DNA of 63,128 bases from the NCBI GenBank assembly GCA_015499995.1, contig JADNRV010000278.1:1-63128 (forward strand). The letters run 5' to 3'. Shown one piece after another: positions 47,258 to 59,239 of this stretch; position 1 is the stretch's first letter; each line of letters begins with the position of its first letter. The position numbers were made by a program, and so were the translations under genes. Source of the DNA: Flammula alnicola (taxonomy: Eukaryota > Basidiomycota > Agaricomycetes > Agaricales > Strophariaceae). The notes beneath the pieces are model-generated. The model had not been told where the DNA came from. It was given only the letters and a program-made list of their open reading frames with translations, and ran no database searches.

Positions 47258-48649
47258 TTATGGAAAGTGTCGCAAAATGAGCTCTTCGGCAACCGCGAGA
47301 GCCTGGGCTCCCTTTGCTCCTACTGCTCCTGCTGCGAGCTTTTCGACAGAACCTGAAAGGGAGGAGAAACTAAATTAATGATTCATCTTTTTAGAAGGTA
47401 ACGAAGAACTACTCACCCATAGGATTGATGACATAGTCCAAACCATTCGAAGCTTTGTCCAGTTGGCTGCCAAGGTCGGCATGGATCTCCTTGGACGCGA
47501 TGTTGGCACCCTTCGCGACACCTTTCAAGGCCATCGACACCCCAGTACCAATTCCAGGAATGAATTTGACGACTTTAGAAGCCATAGTCGCGCCTGCGGC
47601 CAGCACTTTCAGACCGAATTTGGCCACTTTTCCAATATTCTTCTTGATGGCATTGCCTGCTATCCCAAAGCCCTTCTTCATCGCCCTGGCCGCCGTCCGG
47701 AAACCTTGGCCAACTTTCTGGAAGCCATTCCTGATCACCCCGCCTCCCTTCTGGAAACCTGCTCTGACTTTCTGGAAGCCGTTACTCACCCCACCACCAA
47801 CCCTCTGAAAACCTTTTCTAATCGTCCCACCAACCTTCTGGAATCCGTTTCGAATCGTACCGCCTGCTCTCTGGAGGCCGCTTTGGATTTTCCCACTTGC
47901 TTTCTGAAAGCCCGATTTTACTTTGTTGAAGCCGTTCCTGATCGCGTTACCTGCCCTCTGAAAACCTGACCTGATTTTCTGCAAGCCGTCCTTTAATGTC
48001 CTGGAGACTTTAAGAAGAAAACTTGTGGCTTACATCCCAGATGCTCCTACTGGAGAGCATGTGAAGGTCAGAACCATCGCGCTAAATCCAGTTCATTGGA
48101 TTATGTGGTAATAACACGAAAAGCTTTCAATAATCTACCTTGTAGTATTCACGGTCGACTATGTCGAACTCTCGTTCATCGAATAAAGACAGATCGTCGT
48201 AATCGCGCTGCATTTTATTTCGTTAAGTCGGCAAGCTCAGATCGCACAGAATAACTGCGCTTCACCTGAAAGTATTTTTTCTCTTCTATGTCTAATTCAC
48301 GATCATCGGGGATCGAGCGCTATGGTCATGGTTGATCCTATATCAGATTCCGCTCCCGCAAAATTGTGCAGGCCAGACGCACTTTGGTATATTCAGGATC
48401 GTCCGCCATATCGAATTCTCGATCAATAAACGTAGCCAACGATCGGGCAATAATATCATTGTTGTAATCATATCGTCTGTTCAAAGTGTGAATGAAAATC
48501 TTCAGTCGATGGATTATCTGATGGTCACCAGATCAAGCTACGTGCCTCGATAGACCCTCCGGTAAAGGTGCAGATGCGGTTAGACCGACGCAGACTGTGA
48601 AGAAGAGAACAAGGGAGAAGGAAACGACTCCGAGTCCAGCTCGTGACAT
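47258..48649 (-). CDS. Secreted protein with acidic exon repeats and cationic 7/11-residue amphipathic repeats
   Basis: A seven-exon model keeps one frame throughout and gives 339 residues. Exons on the minus strand are 48,649-48,546, 48,476-48,383, 48,319-48,266, 48,207-48,139, 48,046-48,034 (13 bp), 48,007-47,417 and 47,352-47,258. Residues 1-27 are a signal peptide (MSRAGLGVVSFSLVLFFTVC then GLTASA). Exons 2-4 each end with an acidic repeat: DREFDMADDPEYTK, DDRELDIEEKKYFQ and DEREFDIVDREYYK. Dibasic sites (SRR, TKR) fall at exon joins. Exon 6 holds about twelve units starting GFQ(K/R), spaced 11 or 7 residues (for example GFQKVGGTIRK, GFQRVGGGVSN, GFQKVRA), then a hydrophobic Gly/Ala/Lys segment with KFIPGIGTGVSMALKG. 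The first intron uses a GC donor. No known domain. Role unknown; membrane binding is an inference from amphipathicity and charge. Confidence 0.7.
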
Positions 48650-48659
48650 ACTAGAAGGC

Positions 48660-49720
48660 AAGGACGACCAGCGTCCGGAGCAAGAAAATGGAGAGGGATG
48701 AAGACCAGCGTCGAAGAAATAAAAGTTAGTTCCTCCGTTTAAGTTGACTTTATAAGTCTCTAGAACTTTTACCTTACATGTTTTATCTTTTGACGTCCGC
48801 ACTGCATCTGTCAGTACTGACATTGCTCATGCGGGCCGTGGCGTGTGGCCGTTGTTTGCGGGCGGCATGATGGGGGCCCCTTTCCCAATTTTTTTGCCAG
48901 ATAAGGTACCGACATCGTTGGCGCCGATCTCTTCTGACAGTTGTCTTGTGCGCCAGCTTGACTTTAAGGGGATCGACGATCAATACCCGGGGTCGGAGAG
49001 AGGTGAATTATACATCCGACTTTCACATAAATGTCGGACGCTAGAGGGTTTTTCTGGTCGAGAGCAAGTAGAATGCACTTATGGAGCTCTATTTTGATAC
49101 CGCAGACAACTGGAAGAGTAATATCGGAACGGAATAGATAAACAATACTTTCTCCGAAATGTATCAAGTGACAAGTACACAGCCCCATCGTATGAAGAAG
49201 CCAGCAGTCATAATTCACTTTAAGACTAATATCAAGTTGCTGGCAGAAATAACAAGGGCATTTCAGCATTGATTCTATCTCGATTCTGATTCTCCATTAA
49301 CCCATATATCGACAGTAAATATACAGACTATCACTCCTGATTCCTCTCTAGTATAATTACAGCTCGTTTGTACGATGGATAAAGAAGACGAAATCCTGTC
49401 CTTTAAACCGTCTATCTGCTTGATCTAAGAACCCTTATCTCTCGTGTAACGAGTCGCACTTGAGTCGCACAGCTGTCCCTGCCGGTCAACCGGTCACAAG
49501 TCCCGTGTTACATATTTTTTGACGCGACGAACAGCACTTTCTCTTTTCTCCTTCGACTCCGACTCCGACACTACTCAACAACTCTCTCGTTAACAACCAC
49601 CTTCGGCTTGATCAACGGAAGACTTACTCGATAATTCCTCTCTCCACTTATTGCTTTATCTCTCTCTGCTTAAAGGGCTTTCGGATTTTGTAAAAATACT
49701 TAGTTTGACGTCGTCACCAA
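48660..49720. other. Intergenic region, no recognisable gene
   Basis: This separates the minus-strand secreted-protein gene from a plus-strand decayed gene. It should contain the promoter of the former, but no clear TATA or UAS motif can be assigned. Pyrimidine-rich tracts occur at 49,540-49,680. Confidence 0.3.
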
Positions 49721-49729
49721 ATATAGTCA

Positions 49730-50735
49730 TTGATGCCCTGTCTGCGAAATCTTCATCAACGGCCCTCACCGCTTGCTTCCCGCCCTCAAGGCCTCACCTC
49801 TTGCTTGCCTTCTGTATCGATGGTTCCTGAATCGAAGAAAAAAGCGAATGTAGAGGTCCCGGTTGTCACAAATTATGATATTAAACAACCATCGAGCGCT
49901 TCCACCTCCTTTTCTGCCCATACTCGCATTCAGGCAGACAACACCACCGCCTCTCCGAACAAGGTACCACAACCACACGAACCTGCCACTCGAATTGTCC
50001 CCCCGTCGAAGTTCTGATAATCATCTTCGAGTTCACCCAAGATCACGAGAGAACTCATGCCTATTTCCTACCAACGATGCCCAGTGGAGTGGCGGAAGCG
50101 AACTCCTGGATGGCGGTTGCCAATAGGTGCAAACACTGGCAGGAATCTGCTCTGGCGCTTCCAGGCCTCTAGCGTCATCTGGCATTTCAGATATAATCGC
50201 GATGCTGAGTGGTTTGGAGCAGATCTCCCATTAATTTCCGTCGAGCGACCCCCGCGCAATGCCCATCAATCTTCATCATACCGTGAAACCTCACTATGGG
50301 TCCGAAGACAGAGACTTCAGTCGACATGGAGAGCTCGTCGACTTCTACAAAGGCCTCGCTACACACGCCGACAAAAATTGTGACGTTCGATTTTTGTGGC
50401 AATTTGCGGCCTGGCCTCTCATCAACGCCCTTCCGAACTTCACACACCTTGCTCTACACGATCAGTATTACAATGAAAGGGTCTCTATAGATGACTTTCT
50501 GAAGACGCTTTAGGCTCTACCTTTCCTCCAGGTCCTCTACCTGAACAATGCCAGGCCCTTAGTATGCCGCCCCAACGTCAACACCATTCCGGCGCGGCAA
50601 GTCTTGCTGCATTGCCTCCAGGAGGTTTCTATTTTCCGGTTTCAGTATGATGGCTTACATTTCTCCGCCCCATTACTATCCTGTTTTGTTATGCACTCGC
50701 TAGTGTGTCCTTTCGGTTCATTTCACTGTTGGGTT
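49730..50735 (+). pseudogene. F-box/LRR-like hypothetical gene with an in-frame stop
   Basis: Frames from 50,259 read LINALPNFTHLALHDQYYNE and DDFLKTL, then TAG at 50,511-50,513, then ALPFLQVLYLNNARPLVC in the same frame. The spacing of leucines ('LPNLTHLAL...FLKTL.ALPFLQVLYLNN') resembles the LRR part of Agaricomycete F-box proteins. A canonical F-box is not visible upstream (49,730-50,200). The stop would truncate the protein. Identification is tentative. Confidence 0.35.
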
Positions 50736-51451
50736 ACATTTTAGTTTACCGTCGTCCGCTAACTACTCTATCCATCTAGTCCTATCCCCGCCTTCGACCA
50801 CCTTTTGGCCCACTCACCAAAGGGAAGATCAATTCTTCAACAGATTTCGCGATGAGGGTACATATCTTGCTAATGATTGCATTTGGCGGATTGACGTCGA
50901 GGTCGAGAACGCAGTCGCGTTCACAGAACCCAGTTGAGACTGGAATCGAGAGGTCTGAGACACAAAAGCCTGAGCGTCTGGTGGGCATCGAGATCCACTG
51001 AAAGGCTGACTCGAGGTCAATCTCCTTGGGTGGGCAAACGGATTCAGCCAATCAGGAGCTCATGACGATAAATAACTCGCTTTGGATGCGCGGGTCAACA
51101 TTATTTATAGATTGTCTGGATAGATTTGCACCGAACTCGCAGAATCGATAGAATGCGCGACATCATCCGACATGCATTCGATATTTATTGTAGCGGGATC
51201 CAAGTTACTATTAGTTGACCGCTGTTCGCCAACAATAGCCGTAAGCAAACTTCCTCCGGGTGTAACTCAAGGAATACTCAATAAAAACAAGAGCATTTAG
51301 AGAACGACAACTTCATTGCTTCCGACTGTGCGATCCACTTGATCATCGTATTACTAGAAAGTCAGGGTATTTATAAGACGAAATGTAATATTGTCCAATA
51401 GCCGAAAAAAAAATAAGTGACTAGGCAATACGAAAACTCGACCTAAAAACA

Positions 51452-52885
51452 TTAGACCACCAAAGCGCCTAGGACCGCCATCACCGCGAGGACAAAAGGC
51501 ACCGGTCGGGTCATCACGGCGGCGGAACTCGAACCTGTGGGCTTGGCTGCACCCGTCGTGGAGGCGCCCGACGCCGCCTTTGAGCCAGAGCCAGTAACTT
51601 TTGCTGTTCCTGTTCCTGTAGCGGTGGCAGCCGATCCAGACGCCTGCAACGTAACAGAGAGTGAGTTTACAAATCGTCTGAGGAGAGGGGAGTGAAAAAC
51701 TCACGCTAGCGGTAGCAGTACCAGCGAGGAAGAGGTCGGTAGATTGGAAGGTCTTGCAGTTGGACGAGGCAGGAATGCGGGGTGTGTAGGGTGGGGGGAG
51801 TTGAGTGTGGCGGGCATCGACCATGTCAAGGCTGTGGATAGGGAATAAGGGTCATGGAGTGGAAGAGGAAAAAGCAAGTGCTTACTTTGCCCAGCAGACG
51901 TGTAAGTTCCGACAACATCCTGCAGGTCGCCGTCACACTCTGTAAACTGGCCGTCCTGGGCAGCCGAGGGCATGTTGTACGAGCATCCAACCAGGTCGTA
52001 TCTGTTCTCGCAATAGTCTGGGGAGCTGATCGAGTTGTAGCATGCTTTGAAACAGAAGCTGTTGCCGCCGACAAAGCTACAGAGACACAATCCATCGTCA
52101 GTCAAATTCAATACGAGGAAAGGAAATAAGGGGGGAAAAAGAGACTGACGTGTTCCAGTTAAACACCTGTGCGAGCGTATGCCCGTCGGAATCAGCGGTG
52201 CCGTTGGAGTAGACAACGCCGCCGAGGGGGTTACCCTGTAGATCAGCACCGTGGGGGTCGAGTTCACCGCCTTGGTCTGTGGGGTCGAGCGAGAGACCTG
52301 TGTTGTTTATGAAGCCGACAGCTTGAATATATCCGGATGTTTTTGTCCACTGCACAAGGGTTAGGGAGAACGAGTAGGAAAGGGTAGACAGTAAGTACCT
52401 GTAACCCGGTGATAGCGCCTGGAGGAATGAGACGGCTACCATGGTAAGGTTTTGTGCAGTAGGCTACGACCTTAGCTTCGACGTTTCCAATCAACCCAGC
52501 CGGGTCAGGAGAGCCCCATAAGCAAAAGTCATCCTAAGCATGCCACGTATCAGTGGTCTATTTCAATCCATAACGGAGGGGTACGCACAGGTCCGTTGAA
52601 GACCAAAGTCTGGCAGTTGGAACTGGACCCCAAAGTGGTCGAATTGCACTGGTTGAAGCCGAACTGGGGACCACGCAGGACGGGGAAGGGGTAGACCTGG
52701 TAGGGGAGATCGGTGAAAGCGTAGTGGAGTGTGGAGAGAATGGGGGTGCCAGACCCGCCCGCGACTTGGCGTTTGGCAATAGTTGGAGTAGGGGCAGGGG
52801 TGATAATAGGTGCCTCGGCAGCATAAGCAAAGGTAAAGGAGTGGACGCTGGTTAGAACAGCAGCTACGAGGAGCGAAGAAAACAT
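51452..52885 (-). CDS. MAG1-like secreted glycoprotein (macrofage activating glycoprotein family)
   Basis: Six exons: 52,885-52,589, 52,533-52,399, 52,349-52,150, 52,076-51,886, 51,831-51,705 and 51,643-51,452. A signal peptide (MFSSLLVAAVLTSVHSFTFA) is followed by the family's conserved blocks: CTKPYHGSRLIPPGAITG, GGELDPHGADLQGNPLGGVV, FVGGNSFCFKAC and CENRYDLVGCSYNMP. A Ser/Thr/Gly-rich linker and hydrophobic tail (PVPFVLAVMAVLGALVV) predict a GPI anchor. Family members are abundant cell-surface or secreted mannoproteins of unknown biochemical role. All splice phases agree except in exon 5. There the frame before and after a run of six G (51,793-51,798, plus strand) differs by one base, consistent with one base missing. 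With it, the protein would be 380 residues. Confidence 0.85.
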
Positions 52886-53815
52886 GGTGGTGGTCGTGGG
52901 TGTGGTGGTTGTTATGGGGCGACAACTCGAAAGATTTTATAATTGGAAATGTTTGTATCTGTTGTTGCACTAAACAGGGGCACGCCATCTATTTATAACT
53001 CCTTGTTCTCCGACCCTTGTTTCTGCAGTCAGGAGCTCGTCGAAAATAAGCAAATCGAAGGACTGAATCGTGTTGATACTTCACAAGCCGTCCTCACTCA
53101 CCTTTTTATCTACGCCCTTCTTCGTGTTTACTTCTCGGTGGGCTGTGCTATGTTGACATCCGTCTATTAGTATGATCACCATCACGCCTATACCGCAAGC
53201 CTGACTCTCACGCATGGGGTCATATTCTATTTGCGAATCCATTTTCATTGTCGTCGTGGCATGGTCCGTGCTGGAGATTGACCCGAATTCCTGAACGAGT
53301 GTAACACTTCCATCTCGCATTCTAGCTCCCAACTCACGAAGCGGGTCTTTGCTTAAGCCTAGAGCGGTTCTTTAGGTCAAGGTCTTTCGTGATCATCGGA
53401 AATGTGGGTTACCTTTCGAGCTCAGTCCCAGTCCAGTCCAGCGTGGCATATGGTGACAGCACGAAAGAGGTGGAATGCAGCTCGACGTGCGAGGTGCAGT
53501 CTCGGACCCTTCGCTTCGTTCAGCGCCTGGAGCGGCTCCTGCTGATGCTCTCGCTGTTCCTTCAATCTGTTACGTGACTGCCTTCACTGGAGGACCGAGG
53601 TGTTCGCGTCGACTTTATGACTAGCCTGCATCAACTTGAAGGCTCGCCGAGTCATTACTTTACGCCCAGATATCTGCAACAATCGCCTAATATAAAAAGA
53701 ACGTGTGTACATCTACATCACAACGTAAGTAAGAGATAGTCAGTGAAGTGTCTATTATCAAAGCCGTATTTTTCAGAAGGTGGCCGAGGAGCCGCTAGTA
53801 AGTATCTTACATAGA
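52886..53815. other. Intergenic region between MAG1-like and GH16 genes
   Basis: No recognisable coding sequence. It includes the upstream region of the MAG1-like gene (52,886 onward) and the 3' flank of the GH16 gene. Open frames at 53,080-53,580 show no protein-like composition. Confidence 0.3.
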
Positions 53816-53818
53816 CCA

Positions 53819-55238
53819 TTAAGATACGAAAGCCAGGAGGGCGACCACAATTCCGGCCACGGCGCTCAAGGGGCCGAGCGCGTTTATCGAGAGACCTGCG
53901 GATTTCGTAGTCGTCGAGCTACCAGGAGCTGACCCACCAGTGGGCGAGCCACCGCTACTCGAGCCCCCAGACGTCGAGCTACCGGTAGTCGAGCTAGTGA
54001 AATTGGTGACGGCGTCATATAAGCGCAAGTACTCACTTTGAAAAGACGGTTATATATCTGATTTCAAAGTACGCGTTATGATAATTGGAAGGATCCGTCA
54101 CGAGGTTAACGCATTGCCCAGAGCAAGTTTGAGCGAAGACGTCCACTGCAAAGTTGCCACACACGTCGATTTCCTACGTCCAAAAATGATTTATGAGAAA
54201 GGCAGGCAAGTTGGGATAATCTCTATCCACTCAACGAGAATCATGGTCTGGGGTCCGAAGAACTTGGTGGTGTCGCAAGACGTACTGGGGTAGAAAGCAG
54301 TCGGTGTGCCCCAGCCAGCCGGGTTCGGGCTCGGCGTCGGAAGATCTGCCGGGATCGCGCTGCGCGTGAAGAACCAGATCTTGATACCATCATCATTCCA
54401 CAACATGGCGAATGCACCGCCACCATTGCTTGCGAATCCCGCACCGTACGACATGCTGTTGTCTGCAACAAGACACCCCTCGTTGTTCGCCTGACTCGTG
54501 GCATTGATGAAGCAATCCGTGGTGACCAAGTTGCCCGTTTCATTAACCTGACCAGCTGCGGGATGGGTACAACCATTCTCGGTGTGAAGGGAATACTGGT
54601 TGTTCGTGGCGAGGTTGACGTTTTCGACGATGTCGATTTCACCGTTTTGCGGCCAGTTTTGGCCCGTCATCCAGAACGCTGGCCAGACAGAGCACTAATA
54701 GAAGGGGAGCTAAGCAATATAACACGAGGATAAGAACAAGTACGCACTCCAAATGGCATATGCACAGCGTCCATTATAACCAAACTTCCAGGCCCTATGG
54801 TATCCTTGCTCAAAATTTGGACAGTATTCCTGCCGTACGAGCCACCAGGCGTTGCGCTAGTGAAATCATCCACTTTGATGATAACGTTTCCAACCGAGTT
54901 CACAGAGGTGAGGTTCTGCGCCGCAGCGAACGCCTGGTCCGTGAAGTTCACGTTGCCTTCGCGTTCCATAGAAAACCCGTCAGTAACCCAATAAGCCCGC
55001 CTCGATATTCTACCCATCTACCCACCTTGATTCCCGGGCTGTCCAAAGAAATTTGTGGCGTCATTGCCTGTCTTGTAGTTCCATAGATTGAAGCTGTAAG
55101 TAGAAGGCATCAGCCAGGCCGTCGGCGACTCATTGCGGTTGACACGCACAAGTTTGTGCCGCTGTAGTTCCTTGCGAGCGTTAGCTGCTGGGCGAAAGCT
55201 GATTCCAAAAGAATGGTGAGGGCTAGAACTCGCAGCAT
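53819..55238 (-). CDS. GH16 family endo-beta-glucanase, GPI-anchored
   Basis: Six exons in consistent phase (55,238-55,150, 55,093-55,026, 54,956-54,748, 54,694-54,236, 54,173-54,037, 53,993-53,819) give 378 residues. Signal peptide [16 protein letters not shown] is followed by [18 protein letters not shown]. The active-site motif [11 protein letters not shown] carries the two catalytic Glu residues (GEIDIVE). [16 protein letters not shown] lies just before it, and Cys residues are placed as in basidiomycete GH16 laminarinase-like enzymes. The C-terminus is a Ser/Gly/Thr linker plus hydrophobic tail ([14 protein letters not shown]), predicting a GPI anchor. Such enzymes cleave beta-1,3(4)- or beta-1,3/1,6-glucans of fungal cell walls, outside the cell. 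Introns are 43-69 bp. The gene looks intact. Exact linkage specificity cannot be told from sequence. Confidence 0.9.
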
Positions 55239-55239
55239 T

Positions 55240-57355
55240 TGGTAGTTCGTAATTGGTATAGAGCGGGGAATAGGAATGGGTATTGAGAGGAGGCAGGGTT
55301 CGTTTGAAATTTCCACCTTCACCGCCGCTTACATAAGTACGGCATGCTGCTTCCGCACTGCGCAGCAACCAAGCCGTGAGCTCGGCAATGTATTCTGGGT
55401 ACCTATTTTTAGCGGGACGTCTATTTTTTGGTTGAGTCCGCAATGAGGCAAGTCTGGTGCTTGCTGTACAAAATTAATCTTCTTCTGAGGCAGAACAATA
55501 TTCTCTCTTTCCCATAAAGGCCTTTTCGAGCTCATAAAGAAGGAATATTAATAGTCACTGGCAGCCTATAATTGACACTGGGTCGGGGAACCAAAATAAT
55601 TTTGTTCCCTCCACGCCAACTTCTCCACGCACGGAGAATGTGGGGCCTTGTGGCAGTTCATTTAGAGGACATGCTTTACCTGCATAATTGAGCTGCAACT
55701 GAGCCATTAGAGTTATGTCAGAGTCTCACGCCGAACCAGTAATTTGAAAACTACTGGGAGACAAGTAGTGTACTCTAGTCTAGATACCGCCGACTGGTTC
55801 CACTGGGGTATGAAATTTTTCGAACTCGTGATCTACTCGTCGTCCATCAGCCACCAGCGCTCGCGTCGCGAGTAAATGCACTGCAGCATCGTGCATCATA
55901 AACCACGCCAAGAACGCAAGTTTGATCAGTTCCCAGATCCTTCGGCAACAACTTATCATTCCAGATTCCAACTCAATGCCCGAAGGCAATTCCTTATCCT
56001 GTTATGTTATCGTGTCGCGGACCTCGACCGACGTTCTTAACTTATAAATGAAATACGGCCTGAAGATGACTCCCTTACTGAAGGTATTTGCCATCGCAGA
56101 CTCGACGCAGAGCAGGCAAGGTTGTAGTAAGGGACTTCCGCCAGTGACAATCACATCCCTTCGAGGGACAAGGTTAGTGTATACGCATACAGGAATTGTC
56201 TGATGGATCTCGCGTGTTTACCCCAGGAAAACAGGAATTTCTAGAATTCCGATGTACGAAAGCTAGACAAAAGGTACGATAGGCGAAAATTTGTGGCTCT
56301 TCTTTTCCTCTCAACCGTTTATATTCACTGACCTCATTACCCTTCCTTCATCGACTCAGATCACAGCACTTCAGCATACCGTATTCGCAGATTCTCTGGG
56401 ATTACGGATATTTAAACGATGTATTGCACAGTATTTTATCAAGGTCTTCTTGACGTTAGTTGAAGAAGCAAGGGCGAAATTCTATCCAGGGACGTCACCC
56501 TGACCATATCGATCTATCTTTATCCATGCTACCTCAATTTGGCGGAAAATATAGTATTCCAGTCCGTCGGTTAACGATTCTCGACTGTGCTTACTCTCCC
56601 AGCTGAAGGTCGTCTCAACCCAAGTACATTACATTATCCCTTCGCAAAAGCTTGTCTAAAAGATTGCAGCTCTGTCTAAGTTGCCGTAACACTTTATGAG
56701 GTTTGTAAATTGCACATAAACTTTCTGCCCATCCTGGTAACGCGCAAAGGCCTCTCAAAAGCAAGACCACAGATTAAGATGGGACGCACCTTTGTGCAGT
56801 GTCGGCTACAATAAGTGTCAGAAATGCTAAAGTCAGAAGGCTAAGCCTCGCTGAAGCGCTGGCGGCTGTATTCATGATTATGATATCTAATTTCTTACGG
56901 CAGCTTCGATACAGTCCACAATTTCAGATGCTATGAAAGTTATCGCCAGATGCTAGTTTGGCGAATGAGGCCCGCCTTTTTCACAGTAGGATAGCCCTGA
57001 TGGCATCTACTTACGCATAAAATAAATGTCCTTACCCTTCCACCGTTGAGAACATTCGTCTGGGAGCCTTCATTGCCTGAGGCCTTACTCCCAACTCACT
57101 CCTTCAAATTTGTTGACATGGCAAGTTGTCAATTGACAATGGTACGCGCCGTTGTCACGCACCATAGGCCATGGAGATCACCGTCTGGAAAGCAGCGAAA
57201 ACCCGAAATCTGGGGAAACGGAATTGATGGCCGATTGCGAAGACCGGCATGCCAAGTTGCCAACAAAAAACCCGATGGCTCTTCAAGCTTGCCCTCCAAA
57301 ATGTTCGCTTGATAGAGCAATATCACACAGTCTTACGCATCCTGCTATCAATATT
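55240..57355. other. Intergenic region, possible signal-peptide exon near 56,875
   Basis: No gene is recognised. On the minus strand at 56,875 an ATG opens MNTAASASARLSLLTLAFLT, which looks like a signal peptide and is followed by a GTGCGT donor. No good downstream exon could be found, so it may be a remnant. A frame at 55,780-55,989 (minus) shows no similarity I know. Confidence 0.3.
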
Positions 57356-57360
57356 CCTTT

Positions 57361-58689
57361 ATGGCACTATCAGACCTCAATGCTATTGATGCAAAACTCG
57401 TCGAAAACATTTCTTTCCGTAAATGGTCCACGTGTTAAGTTCACATTTTTGTATCTGGCGAGTTTTCTATTCATGCTCTACTCTTTCCCTCTAGTAGCTT
57501 CGCTGGCGGTTCTTTCCTGGGAGTATATCCTCACGTCGGGAGATGAGTTTCGACATATATGGCGGTATGTATACGTTCTCGCCATCTCATTTAGAATGGA
57601 CTGAATCTCGTGGAAACAGACGTCCCATTACTGTAGTCAAAATAACGTATATTTTTTCGCGTTACTTCGCGCTCGTTGTTCAAAGGTTAGTACATCTCAC
57701 TGTTCTAACCAACTTGCTAGAGCTCAGTCCTATGCCCGTTACCTTCCAGCGTCAACTTCTATCTCGTTTCTGGACCGCTTTGGAGTGTATCTATCCACGA
57801 AACTGTTTGCCGGAAGTGGTTTGTGTTCCTCATTACGGCCGCTTGCTGTTTGATGGCCGCCCTTGACCTAATCCTGATGTTGAGAAGTAAGAACCAGGAC
57901 TTCCTATCAATCAATTGTACTGACCTCAGCGCAAATTTCCCAGTTTATGCGCTTTATCTGAAAGACGTCAGGATCGCTGCCCTGCTCGTGTTACTCTTCT
58001 GTGCACAAATTGCTGTTGATGCTGTACTTTCGCCACGCATGACCTTCAATGTGCCCTTTGACTGTATATGCGACACGACGAAGACACATCCTGATATAAT
58101 GTACTTTTGGTGCGCCGCATTGTTGGACCTACCTAACATCCCATTTCTGACCATCATATTCAGTACTTCCATATGGGTAACGCACCTACCATTGGTGATA
58201 TTGATGGTAGCGAAACGAAATCTCACACAGCTGGGCGTACCTGTTGCGCGAGTTGTTACCCGCGACGGCGCTTGGATAATTATCCCTGTTTTCTGTACGT
58301 TTGCCTGTGTTCTTTCTCTATCCACCCATGGTGGCTCACCAGAACCATAACAGCACTGTTCTCAGCCATCGCGCCTTACTCCTTTATCAGTCAAGTGTCA
58401 AAAGCACACATTGTTTTCAGGTGAGTCAACTCCATCAGTTTACCATCGAGGACAGTATTTATTCGGTTGTTAAATAAAGCTGGCCGATCTCATTATTATC
58501 TATCGCCGTGAGTCGTTTTAAATCTTATTCAAACGTGGCTTGACTATCGATTTTTTAAAGTGCTGCCGGATGATCATGAACATGCTAAAATTGCACCCCA
58601 TAACCGAAGACCGGGAAAGTATAGCAAGCGCCTCGAGCGACTTGGCTATGCAGACTCTTCAAGTTATATCCGCTGTAGACAGCATGTAA
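57361..58689 (+). CDS. DUF6533 seven-transmembrane protein
   Basis: Eight exons (57,361-57,418, 57,495-57,564, 57,620-57,685, 57,723-57,886, 57,944-58,294, 58,354-58,420, 58,480-58,507, 58,561-58,689) join in one frame to 310 residues. WEYILTSGDEFRHIWRRP is the DUF6533 hallmark, followed by FSRYFALVVQ, FLITAACCLMAALDL, LMLRIYALYLKD and the last-helix motif CCRMIMNML. The family is large in Agaricomycetes, and its members are plasma-membrane or internal-membrane proteins of unknown function, sometimes likened to receptors. Seven hydrophobic segments can be counted. The third intron is only 37 bp, so one junction may be slightly off. No disabling lesions were found. Confidence 0.8.
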
Positions 58690-58699
58690 CTGGGTGAGA

Positions 58700-59235
58700 A
58701 AGGTGTACAACTCCATGATGTATTAGATTCGACTAACTCAGGCGACATCGCTCCAGACTGTCCAGACTCCAAGGCAGAGAGTACAGTGTCCTCCCGCCAA
58801 CGGGCGCAACTTTCGGGTGCCGACCGTCGACTGCTGGTCGATTTCTTCTCTAACGAGATTTGGTTTCGCGTGTGTTGACAAATGCGTAGTGCGATCTCTT
58901 TGCGTTTTATTCCATGGCGAATTGTGATTTCGGATGTGCATCAATTAAATTTGTATTAAAGGCCCCAGAGGAACAAAGAAAGAACGTAACGTAACATGGA
59001 GATGGGATGAAGTAGACGGGCAATACATATAGAAGTGGTGATACAGTCGAGTCAAGTTGTTCCATGGGGGATATGACGATAGTTGATTTTCCGAAAGATA
59101 TAAGTAGAAAATTAAGACGAGTGCGCACTTTAAGGCACCACTGAGTAGTTGCACAGAGTCTGCACTTTGATGTAATCCAGGAGGATGATGTCTTCTTAAA
59201 CTGAAGCATAAATGGAAGGTGTCGGCATGGAAACG
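58700..59235. other. No recognisable gene
   Basis: 3' flank of the DUF6533 gene and of the decayed G-alpha gene. Open frames on the minus strand here lack protein-like features. Confidence 0.3.
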
Positions 59236-59239
59236 TATG

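Noticed and set aside
47455..47969. Plus-strand open frames of 117 and 168 codons
   Set aside because: They are antisense shadows of the minus-strand 7/11-residue repeat exon, which alone has consistent splicing and a signal peptide.
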